Assembly: GCA_001643675.2 (NCBI GenBank)
Contig: LSRY02000023.1
Span: 1,155,001 to 1,219,000 of the forward strand
Direction: 5' to 3'
DNA length: 64,000 nt
Origin: Monocercomonoides exilis
Taxonomy: Eukaryota > Preaxostyla > Oxymonadida > Polymastigidae
The notes under the pieces are model-generated. The model was given only the letters and a program-made list of their open reading frames with translations, was not told the origin of the DNA and did no database searches. Below are positions 22,201 through 33,506 of this stretch, piece by piece. Each line of letters opens with the position of its first letter. Within the stretch, counting starts at the first letter, position 1. The translations under genes and the position numbers were made by a program.

Positions 22201-25200
22201 ATCACAACCATTGTGGATTTGAGACCTTCAGGTGCTTGACAGTTGATTATTGCGCAAACTCAAGATTGAGCGAAAGTTCAAAAGAAATAGAGGTTGTCTC
22301 ATCTTCATCAATAACCAAGGAAATACAAGGACCATTATATGATGTGATAATTTTAGGCAGAATAGAATCATCATCATCAGAGGAAGGAGAGAAAATACAG
22401 GTGGATGTGAGTGATGGAGGATCAGCCACACAAGATTGGCTTGTTGCATGTTCAAGTTCACTTTCAATGAGCAGACTTTCATTTGTTGTGAAAGGTCAGT
22501 TGAAATCAAGGAGAAGTGCATTCATTCACTCAACATCAACACTCAATATGGCGAACTGTCCAGTCTCATTTGAGGGTGGGGCATTGACTGATGGAAGGAT
22601 AGGATACAGCATCATTGACATGGGAGAAGGGAATCTGATTGTTGATGGATTTGTGATGGAAAGTGGAGTGACACTGACAATGAATGGGAAATCACCAATA
22701 ACGATGAGTGATGGAGTGAAATTGGAGATTTTGAACAGCAGAGTGAGTGGAGTGGAGGTGAATGTGGCGGGTGGAAGTGGAAGAGGATGGTGCTTGAATG
22801 TTGAGATGAGCAATAATGGGAATGTGAAATTTGAAGAATGCAATTTTTCATCAAGATGCTCAGGTGGAAGTGAGATGAAAGGAGGAGGGATGATGATATC
22901 AGCAGGGAATGGAGGGAGTTTGAAGATGAAAAATGTCAAATTATCTAATTGTGAAGTGTCACCAGGTGAGAGTGATGAGGTGGGGAGAGGAATAGGAGGA
23001 GGGACGTTTGTTGAACTTCCAAATCAAACGGGATTATTTGTTTTGGAAGGAATGGAATTTGAGGGGTGCAATGCCTGGAAAGGGAAGAATGTGTTTGTTT
23101 CTGGATGGGATCTGAGTGAGATTGTGAACAAAGAGAACTTCAAATGGGAGATGAGCCCACAGGAGTTGGGATCATTGGATGAGTTGTGTGGATGGGAGAG
23201 GAAGACAACAGGAGAGGGATATGTGATTCCACTGGTTGTGTATTTGTGGAGGAACTGGAGTGGAAATGGGTTTGTTTCGAAGGAAAAAGGAGGAGACTTC
23301 AGTGGGTGTGGGTATTCAGAAGCTCCATGTTCATCAGTTGATCACTTATTTTCTCTGAGATATGGAACACTTGGAGGAAGTGAATCACATGTGATAATTG
23401 TTGATTTAGCTCTCCTTCAAAATTCATTGCATTTGATTCAGACAGATTCAGACACACAAAAAATATCAATAGAAGGAGAAGAAAATGGAACAGTGCTGAG
23501 GGTTGAAGAAGAAAATGAAGAAGAGATGGAAGAAGCAATGGTTGCCTCAGAAGTGATTCTCTCATTTGTGAATGTTTCATTTGTTCTGCCAAATGTGCTT
23601 GTTCATCATCTGGCATTCCTCAAATCATCATCAGGGGGTGGGGCACTTTCTGTGAGAAGCTGCTCATTTGTGAGTGAGGATGCTTCAAAAGAAACGAATT
23701 TCTGCTTGGTGAGAGTGGATGGAGGGAGCGTAGCGATCGAAGACTGTGCCCTGAAAGAATTCCATTTGTTGCAAGGATTTATGGAATTGTCCTCAGATGT
23801 GAGAGTGGCAGATGTGATGAATCTGTCGATCAGTTACACGAGTGTTTCTGGAAGAAGTCTGATACCTATCAGTGAATCTGCTCTCTTATCAGAAAGATCT
23901 TTGAAAGAAGCAACGATGTTGAAAAACAAAGTGAATGGAGATGAAGATGGAATGCTATCGATGAGCGTAAACAGCTCAACATTCACAAACATCACACTCA
24001 GTGAAAATAGAGCCACAATTGTGAGTGCTTGTTCATTTGAATGTAAAATGAGATGCTTGGTGGAAGGGTGTGTGATGACGAAGTGTCTGAGTGAGTGGAG
24101 CGAAGAGGGAGGAGGGATGAAGGTGAGTTTGAAGAGCAGAGGGAGTGAGTTGAGAGTGAATGGTTGCATGTTTGGGATGTGCTCGTGCTCAGTGGTGAAG
24201 GGGAGAGGAGGAGGGCTGATGATAGATGCATCTGGCCTGGGTGAAACACAAGCAGGCACAGAGGATGCACCGCCTTTGGGGATAATGATCGAGAGCACCA
24301 GATTCACAATGAATGATGCGCTTGTGGGGAAGGATGTGTTCATCCGGTGCAAGTGGATTGAAAAGCAGATCAATGAGAAGCTGTTCTCGCTGGACTTCAG
24401 CCAGGAGTCATTGAAGTCGAGCAACTCGATTTGTGGAAGCGATGAAGAGAAAACAGATATTGATCTGATCCCGCTGATTACATTTTATTATGGGCAGCAG
24501 GTGTTTGTGAATGCGAACGGGAGGGATATGCGACAGTGTGGAGAGCAGACGAATCCGTGCAAAAGCATCAGCTGCAGTGTGGATCACATTCAAAGAGGTG
24601 TTGTGAATATTGTTTTTATTGATGAAGAAGGAGATATTGGAGGAGAATGTGCGATTGGAGATTTGAGTGTGAAGTCAATGAAGAAGATGAAGGCGACAGT
24701 CCATTTCAATGAAGCAATTCAAGAGATAGGAAACGAAAGGAGTGTGATTGTGTTTGCGAATGAGTGTGTTGTGGAGCGGTGTGTGTTTGAGTTTGGGGAG
24801 TTGCACGAAGCAAATCACAGCCACATCATGAAAGTGAAGAACGGAACAACCATGATGAGGGAGTGCGAATGCTTGTCATCCACAACTGAATTAATCATTA
24901 CCAGCACAATAATGGCAGTTGAAGGGGGAGAACTGGAGATGAACAAGTGTGCACACACAAGAATGAAATTATCGGCACCTTTGATAGAATTTGTTGGGGA
25001 ATCTGAAGCAACAATATCAGAAACAAGAATAGATAATTTGGAATCAGAGGGAAATGTGATTGAAGTTGGAGACAGAGCAAGAGTGGAGATGAAAGAGTTG
25101 GATATTCAGAATATCACTCTCTCAAAAAGTGGAAGTGTGGTGAAAATGAAGAATGTTGTGAAAAATGTTGATTTGTCGAACTGTTCATTTGGAAAGTGTT

Positions 25201-27344
25201 TGAGCCCAAAAGAGAAAGGATCGATTGTGTCTGTGGATAATTGTGTTGATTTGGATTTTGATTCATGTAGCTTCCTTGGGAATTTTGAAGACGAGACAAG
25301 AGAAGAATGGGGAAAAAATGGCAGAATGGAAGAGATGTGCAGATGGAATGGGTCAATTGTGGACGTTCAATCCAGCAATGTTGGGATGAAAGACACCACA
25401 ATCAGCAACTCGAAGAACGGCGGGCTTTCATTGTCAGGAGGAAGTGTGGAGATATATGATGGGAGATTTGAGAACAACAACCCGTCGATAGTGAATTATG
25501 GATCGGCACGAAGAAACATTCTGTGTGGAGGCTCAGGAAGATTGAGGGTTGTGAGCTTGAAGGGAGGTGATGGAGTGAAGGACAATACCTCTTTGTGGAT
25601 ATTGGATGAAGGATGCACACTGGAAGGGATTGCCGGAGAAAGAGAATCACCATTTTTCATCCCGAGGGTGGAGAGTGTGTCATCGGAAAAGTCAGGGGAG
25701 GTGGTGGATGTTGTGTTCAGAGGATCAGTTCTCCTTCCGTGCAACCTCTCGTTCAAGACCGTTGCAGCAGTTGGGGATGAGGAAGTGGTTGAGAAATATT
25801 TGTTTGATGAAAGTGGTTTCATATCAGAAGAAGAGGTGCATGGGTTTGTTCCTGTCAAGACAGTTGAAGGGGTGGCAAGCGAAGCAGAAGTGAGGGTGAG
25901 TATTCTGTTTGGGAGCGCTGATTCTCCATCAGCCACTGATTCTTTCGTTCTGAAGAACAGGAGTGAATCCAAAACAAGTGGAGATGAAAGGATTGCCGAA
26001 GGAGGAAAGAAAGAAAGATCGATATGGCCAATAATTGTGATTGTGATGGCAATTATTCTTTTGATTGTTCTGATTATTTCTGTAATATTTATTGTTCGAT
26101 GGAGAAAAGCTAAAAATGAGAACGAAGATCTGAGAGAGATTGTGAATGACAATATCAAAAAGGATCCAAAGCTGATTGAGATGATGACGATGGAGATGTC
26201 GCCTGAGGAACAGTGGCGAAGAGCCGAAAGAGAGGCAGAGAAGAAGAATGAGGAGAGGATAAAGAAAAGAGTGTATGCGAAAAGCCTTGGACATTCGGAG
26301 TCATCTGAGCATCTTCTATCTGAGAGTGGCTCAACTGAATATATTCTGGGGAGAGATTCAGACAAGATTCCAGATTGGGCTCTGGAGAAAGTGGACGAGG
26401 AGGAGGAAGAAGAGACAAGAAAGAGAACGCCATCACCTTCCATTTCATCCACTTCAACAACTTCAACAACTAATTCAGATTCCACTTTTGTTCGGGGAGA
26501 TGATCTGTGTCCAACCACCTCATCGATGTCGAATCTGGTGGATGCCATGGCATGCTCGTCTCCACATGAAAAGCTGATTGTTGACTTGAGGGATTCTCTG
26601 TTCATGTTGTTGCATGGGAGGAATGAGAAGAAAGAGATGGCGATTGGGAGTCTTCAGCAAAGAGAGCAGACAGCTGCTCAAATCCTGTTCTGGGTGGCGA
26701 ATGGAGCTCTCCATTCATTTGACGAGATGGAAAATACTCTTTCATCACTTTCCAATCTGAGTCCTCACATTGTGTTGTTTTCAGAACATATGGTGATCTG
26801 CATTGTGATGCATTCAGACTTCTCGTCTGATGATTCTGATTCCTCGTCCATCTCTTCATCAACAGTTGTGACATCTGCCAGTGATGATGATGATGATGAA
26901 AGTGACTCTCTGCCCTCATCGGCGTTTGAGGATGAGGAAGACAATCGATATGAGTGTTTGCGGTGGAAAGCGCCCGAGTTGCTGATGAACAGGAAAATGG
27001 GGGCAACAAAGGAGTCGGTGGTGTTTTCGATTGGGATGATGCTGTGGGAGTGTCTGACGCTGCAGATCCCGTTTGGGGAGTATGAGGCAGAAATGGCGGG
27101 GAAGAAGATCAAAGATGGGGAGAGGCCGAAGATGTTGGTGGGTTGTGAGTCGTCTCTTGGGGAGGTTGCGAGCAAAGGGATGGCGCAGAAGGCAGAGGAG
27201 AGGCCTGGGCTGGAAGATCTGAAAAGAGAGTTTTTCATGCGATTTCCGGAAGGGGCGATTGTGTTCACGATGTCGGATGCGGTTGATCTTGTGGGAGAAT
27301 TGAGCAAGAAGGACAGCGCTGATGAGAAGAAAGAGGATGAGTGA
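19222..27344 (+). pseudogene. P1: giant beta-helix surface protein with TM helix and pseudokinase tail; 5' part broken, 3' half intact
   Basis: The reading begins at the ATG at 19222 (signal-like MNLMMVISIIQVIEI) and stays coding in character to 27344. It is interrupted by TGA 19510-19512, a frameshift near 20095-20110, TGA 20697-20699, TAA 20835-20837, TGA 21066-21068 and TAG 21216-21218. From 21219 to 27344 the frame is open. The ectodomain is a right-handed parallel beta-helix with GGG turns, C-x-F-x-x-C rungs and Pmp-like modules such as MNDALVGKDVFIRC followed by CGEQTNPCKSI. One transmembrane helix (IIVIVMAIILLIVLIISVIF, about 26030-26090) precedes a cytoplasmic tail with a kinase C-lobe around RWKAPELL and MMLWECLTLQIPFGEY. 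No HRD, DFG or glycine loop is present. The ligand and role are unknown. The sequence from 23043 on is the left arm of the palindrome shared with P2. Confidence 0.75.
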
Positions 27345-28190
27345 TGGGAAACAACACACCAGAGAGATTGTGCTTAAAGAAGGATTAGAAGAAGAAGAAG
27401 AAGAAGATAAGAGCGAGCGAAACATTGGGATAACACGAGCTTTTCAATCTGACTTGTTGGCACTTTTCAGAATATTTTTCTGGAGTTTGAGCCATGATGA
27501 TATGATGATGGCAATGAATGCAAAAAAACAATTTTTTTTTTCAAAAAAAACTTTTCATTTCTTTTTATTCCTTTTTTGTTTATTTTTATAAGTTATGGAA
27601 AGGAAATTGGGGTTTGTCATCCATTTTTGTGGGGTTGTTTGAATAATATTTGACTCATTGACTCGTTTGTGCTCGTTGTTCTGTTTTTCTTTTTTATTCT
27701 TTTCCATTCCTTTTATGTTTTCCTTTTGAAGTTTTATAATTCTTTTTTAAAAAAGATCACTGGCATTTTCTGTTGAAGCAACAATTCATAAATATGTGTG
27801 TTTTTTCAGCATTTCACAAATTCGTTCCCAAAAATAAATGAGAAAAATACGAGAGAGAAATGATGCAGTTGCGATTGGCAAGCTCACTGTCTTTTCTGGC
27901 AAAGTTGCTGATTAATCTCCCACATGGAAATATGGTTCATGAATGGTCGAAGCATGAAAAAATGCAGCAGGAGTTATGGAACAGCAGCACAAGGAAGATA
28001 AAAAAGAAAATAAATGAAATCGTCTCTGACTTGAGTAATCAATGCAAAGCACATGGATGAGATATATAGCTGACTTTTTTTTTCCTGACTTTCCACAAAC
28101 ACTCTCACTGGAAGCAATGGACATCTTTGAAAGTCTTCAAATGGACATTTGATTTTTTTTTTTTTGCAGAGCATGTATTTTCTGGTTTGT
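23043..28190 (+). repeat. Left arm of a large near-perfect palindrome (about 5.15 kb)
   Basis: This arm equals the reverse complement of 28362-33506. Paired coordinates add to 56549 from 23043 to about 27175 and to 56552-56553 beyond that, so the only indels I can find are 3 nt and 1 nt near 29356-29375 and 1 nt in a poly-A run. It covers the second half of P1, its stop and about 850 bp downstream. Confidence 0.95.
25569..27091 (+). repeat. Gene-conversion tract shared with P3 (copy in P1)
   Basis: This tract aligns without any indel to 61666-63188 at a constant offset of 36,097. I count 8 substitutions by eye, seven of them after 26550. It encodes the juxtamembrane part, transmembrane helix and most of the pseudokinase. 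Both borders lie inside the reading frame. Confidence 0.9.
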
Positions 28191-28361
28191 TAAGCAGGAA
28201 AAGAGATGTTTTATGAACTCTTTGAAACCAAATTCAATTTGTTAGATAATTTTCAATTTGACAAAAAATTTAGTGGGAATTAATTGTTGATTTTATTCAG
28301 ATAAGAAATCGGTTCAAATTGGACAACAAGGTGATCACAAAACATCTCTCTTCCTGCTGCA
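28191..28361. other. Palindrome spacer (about 170 bp)
   Basis: This AT-rich spacer lies between the arms. The first 25 bp or so on each side still pair loosely (AAGCAGGAAAAGAGATGTTT against the complement of the other side), so the arms decay gradually into the spacer. No gene is seen. Confidence 0.8.
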
Positions 28362-31300
28362 CAAACCAGAAAATACATGCTCTGCAAAAAAAAAAAAAAT
28401 CAAATGTCCATTTGAAGACTTTCAAAGATGTCCATTGCTTCCAGTGAGAGTGTTTGTGGAAAGTCAGGAAAAAAAAAGTCAGCTATATATCTCATCCATG
28501 TGCTTTGCATTGATTACTCAAGTCAGAGACGATTTCATTTATTTTCTTTTTTATCTTCCTTGTGCTGCTGTTCCATAACTCCTGCTGCATTTTTTCATGC
28601 TTCGACCATTCATGAACCATATTTCCATGTGGGAGATTAATCAGCAACTTTGCCAGAAAAGACAGTGAGCTTGCCAATCGCAACTGCATCATTTCTCTCT
28701 CGTATTTTTCTCATTTATTTTTGGGAACGAATTTGTGAAATGCTGAAAAAACACACATATTTATGAATTGTTGCTTCAACAGAAAATGCCAGTGATCTTT
28801 TTTAAAAAAGAATTATAAAACTTCAAAAGGAAAACATAAAAGGAATGGAAAAGAATAAAAAAGAAAAACAGAACAACGAGCACAAACGAGTCAATGAGTC
28901 AAATATTATTCAAACAACCCCACAAAAATGGATGACAAACCCCAATTTCCTTTCCATAACTTATAAAAATAAACAAAAAAGGAATAAAAAGAAATGAAAA
29001 GTTTTTTTTGAAAAAAAAAATTGTTTTTTTTGCATTCATTGCCATCATCATATCATCATGGCTCAAACTCCAGAAAAATATTCTGAAAAGTGCCAACAAG
29101 TCAGATTGAAAAGCTCGTGTTATCCCAATGTTTCGCTCGCTCTTATCTTCTTCTTCTTCTTCTTCTAATCCTTCTTTAAGCACAATCTCTCTGGTGTGTT
29201 GTTTCCCATCACTCATCCTCTTTCTTCTCATCAGCGCTGTCCTTCTTGCTCAATTCTCCCACAAGATCAACCGCATCCGACATCGTGAACACAATCGCCC
29301 CTTCCGGAAATCGCATGAAAAACTCTCTTTTCAGATCTTCCAGCCCAGGCCTCTCCTTGCCTTCTGCGCCATCCCGCTCGCAACCTCCCCAAGAGACGAC
29401 TCACAACCCACCAACATCTTCGGCCTCTCCCCATCTTTGATCTTCTTCCCCGCCATTTCTGCCTCATACTCCCCAAACGGGATCTGCAGCGTCAGACACT
29501 CCCACAGCATCATCCCAATCGAAAACACCACCGACTCCTTTGTTGCCCCCATTTTCCTGTTCATCAGCAACTCGGGCGCTTTCCACCGCAAACACTCATA
29601 TCGATTGTCTTCCTCATCCTCAAACGCCGATGAGGGCAGAGAGTCACTTTCATCATCATCATCATCACTGGCAGATGTCACAACTGTTGATGAAGAGATG
29701 GACGAGGAATCAGAATCATCAGACGAGAAGTCTGAATGCATCACAATGCAGATCACCATATGTTCTGAAAACAACACAATGTGAGGACTCAGATTGGAAA
29801 GTGATGAAAGAGTATTTTCCATCTCGTCAAATGAATGGAGAGCTCCATTCGCCACCCAGAACAGGATTTGAGCAGCTGTCTGCTCTCTTTGCTGAAGACT
29901 CCCAATCGCCATCTCTTTCTTCTCATTCCTCCCATGCAACAACATGAACAGAGAATCCCTCAAGTCAACAATCAGCTTTTCATGTGGAGACGAGCATGCC
30001 ATGGCATCCACCAGATTCGACATCGATGAGGTGGTTGGACACAGATCATCTCCCCGAACAAAAGTGGAATCTGAATTAGTTGTTGAAGTTGTTGAAGTGG
30101 ATGAAATGGAAGGTGATGGCGTTCTCTTTCTTGTCTCTTCTTCCTCCTCCTCGTCCACTTTCTCCAGAGCCCAATCTGGAATCTTGTCTGAATCTCTCCC
30201 CAGAATATATTCAGTTGAGCCACTCTCAGATAGAAGATGCTCAGATGACTCCGAATGTCCAAGGCTTTTCGCATACACTCTTTTCTTTATCCTCTCCTCA
30301 TTCTTCTTCTCTGCCTCTCTTTCGGCTCTTCGCCACTGTTCCTCAGGCGACATCTCCATCGTCATCATCTCAATCAGCTTTGGATCCTTTTTGATATTGT
30401 CATTCACAATCTCTCTCAGATCTTCGTTCTCATTTTTAGCTTTTCTCCATCGAACAATAAATATTACAGAAATAATCAGAACAATCAAAAGAATAATTGC
30501 CATCACAATCACAATTATTGGCCATATCGATCTTTCTTTCTTTCCTCCTTCGGCAATCCTTTCATCTCCACTTGTTTTGGATTCACTCCTGTTCTTCAGA
30601 ACGAAAGAATCAGTGGCTGATGGAGAATCAGCGCTCCCAAACAGAATACTCACCCTCACTTCTGCTTCGCTTGCCACCCCTTCAACTGTCTTGACAGGAA
30701 CAAACCCATGCACCTCTTCTTCTGATATGAAACCACTTTCATCAAACAAATATTTCTCAACCACTTCCTCATCCCCAACTGCTGCAACGGTCTTGAACGA
30801 GAGGTTGCACGGAAGGAGAACTGATCCTCTGAACACAACATCCACCACCTCCCCTGACTTTTCCGATGACACACTCTCCACCCTCGGGATGAAAAATGGT
30901 GATTCTCTTTCTCCGGCAATCCCTTCCAGTGTGCATCCTTCATCCAATATCCACAAAGAGGTATTGTCCTTCACTCCATCACCTCCCTTCAAGCTCACAA
31001 CCCTCAATCTTCCTGAGCCTCCACACAGAATGTTTCTTCGTGCCGATCCATAATTCACTATCGACGGGTTGTTGTTCTCAAATCTCCCATCATATATCTC
31101 CACACTTCCTCCTGACAATGAAAGCCCGCCGTTCTTCGAGTTGCTGATTGTGGTGTCTTTCATCCCAACATTGCTGGATTGAACGTCCACAATTGACCCA
31201 TTCCATCTGCACATCTCTTCCATTCTGCCATTTTTTCCCCATTCTTCTCTTGTCTCGTCTTCAAAATTCCCAAGGAAGCTACATGAATCAAAATCCAAAT

Positions 31301-33506
31301 CAACACAATTATCCACAGACACAATCGATCCTTTCTCTTTTGGGCTCAAACACTTTCCAAATGAACAGTTCGACAAATCAACATTTTTCACAACATTCTT
31401 CATTTTCACCACACTTCCACTTTTTGAGAGAGTGATATTCTGAATATCCAACTCTTTCATCTCCACTCTTGCTCTGTCTCCAACTTCAATCACATTTCCC
31501 TCTGATTCCAAATTATCTATTCTTGTTTCTGATATTGTTGCTTCAGATTCCCCAACAAATTCTATCAAAGGTGCCGATAATTTCATTCTTGTGTGTGCAC
31601 ACTTGTTCATCTCCAGTTCTCCCCCTTCAACTGCCATTATTGTGCTGGTAATGATTAATTCAGTTGTGGATGACAAGCATTCGCACTCCCTCATCATGGT
31701 TGTTCCGTTCTTCACTTTCATGATGTGGCTGTGATTTGCTTCGTGCAACTCCCCAAACTCAAACACACACCGCTCCACAACACACTCATTCGCAAACACA
31801 ATCACACTCCTTTCGTTTCCTATCTCTTGAATTGCTTCATTGAAATGGACTGTCGCCTTCATCTTCTTCATTGACTTCACACTCAAATCTCCAATCGCAC
31901 ATTCTCCTCCAATATCTCCTTCTTCATCAATAAAAACAATATTCACAACACCTCTTTGAATGTGATCCACACTGCAGCTGATGCTTTTGCACGGATTCGT
32001 CTGCTCTCCACACTGTCGCATATCCCTCCCGTTCGCATTCACAAACACCTGCTGCCCATAATAAAATGTAATCAGCGGGATCAGATCAATATCTGTTTTC
32101 TCTTCATCGCTTCCACAAATCGAGTTGCTCGACTTCAATGACTCCTGGCTGAAGTCCAGCGAGAACAGCTTCTCATTGATCTGCTTTTCAATCCACTTGC
32201 ACCGGATGAACACATCCTTCCCCACAAGCGCATCATTCATTGTGAATCTGGTGCTCTCGATCATTATCCCCAAAGGCGGTGCATCCTCTGTGCCTGCTTG
32301 TGTTTCACCCAGGCCAGATGCATCTATCATCAGCCCTCCTCCTCTCCCCTTCACCACTGAGCACGAGCACATCCCAAACATGCAACCATTCACTCTCAAC
32401 TCACTCCCTCTGCTCTTCAAACTCACCTTCATCCCTCCTCCCTCTTCGCTCCACTCACTCAGACACTTCGTCATCACACACCCTTCCACCAAGCATCTCA
32501 TTTTACATTCAAATGAACAAGCACTCACAATTGTGGCTCTATTTTCACTGAGTGTGATGTTTGTGAATGTTGAGCTGTTTACGCTCATCGATAGCATTCC
32601 ATCTTCATCTCCATTCACTTTGTTTTTCAACATCGTTGCTTCTTTCAAAGATCTTTCTGATAAGAGAGCAGATTCACTGATAGGTATCAGACTTCTTCCA
32701 GAAACACTCGTGTAACTGATCGACAGATTCATCACATCTGCCACTCTCACATCTGAGGACAATTCCATAAATCCTTGCAACAAATGGAATTCTTTCAGGG
32801 CACAGTCTTCGATCGCTACGCTCCCTCCATCCACTCTCACCAAGCAGAAATTCGTTTCTTTTGAAGCATCCTCACTCACAAATGAGCAGCTTCTCACAGA
32901 AAGTGCCCCACCCCCTGATGATGATTTGAGGAATGCCAGATGATGAACAAGCACATTTGGCAGAACAAATGAAACATTCACAAATGAGAGAATCACTTCT
33001 GAGGCAACCATTGCTTCTTCCATCTCTTCTTCATTTTCTTCTTCAACCCTCAGCACTGTTCCATTTTCTTCTCCTTCTATTGATATTTTTTGTGTGTCTG
33101 AATCTGTCTGAATCAAATGCAATGAATTTTGAAGGAGAGCTAAATCAACAATTATCACATGTGATTCACTTCCTCCAAGTGTTCCATATCTCAGAGAAAA
33201 TAAGTGATCAACTGATGAACATGGAGCTTCTGAATACCCACACCCACTGAAGTCTCCTCCTTTTTCCTTCGAAACAAACCCATTTCCACTCCAGTTCCTC
33301 CACAAATACACAACCAGTGGAATCACATATCCCTCTCCTGTTGTCTTCCTCTCCCATCCACACAACTCATCCAATGATCCCAACTCCTGTGGGCTCATCT
33401 CCCATTTGAAGTTCTCTTTGTTCACAATCTCACTCAGATCCCATCCAGAAACAAACACATTCTTCCCTTTCCAGGCATTGCACCCCTCAAATTCCATTCC
33501 TTCCAA
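28362..33506 (-). repeat. Right arm of the large near-perfect palindrome
   Basis: This is the inverted copy of 23043-28190 and covers the 3' half of P2. Outside 33506 the P2 sequence falls abruptly to ordinary paralogue similarity with P1. Confidence 0.95.

Noticed and set aside
24000-25400. Long minus-strand ORFs opposite P1 and plus-strand ORFs opposite P2 and P3 (for example the 369-residue frames)
   Set aside because: They are antisense shadows repeated at all three loci because the coding strand is shared; no start context or domain.
27860-28692. Two identical 66-residue ORFs, one in each palindrome arm (27860-28060 and 28492-28692)
   Set aside because: They are the same sequence seen twice because of the palindrome; there is no motif or expression signal, and they lie in the 3' flank of P1/P2.
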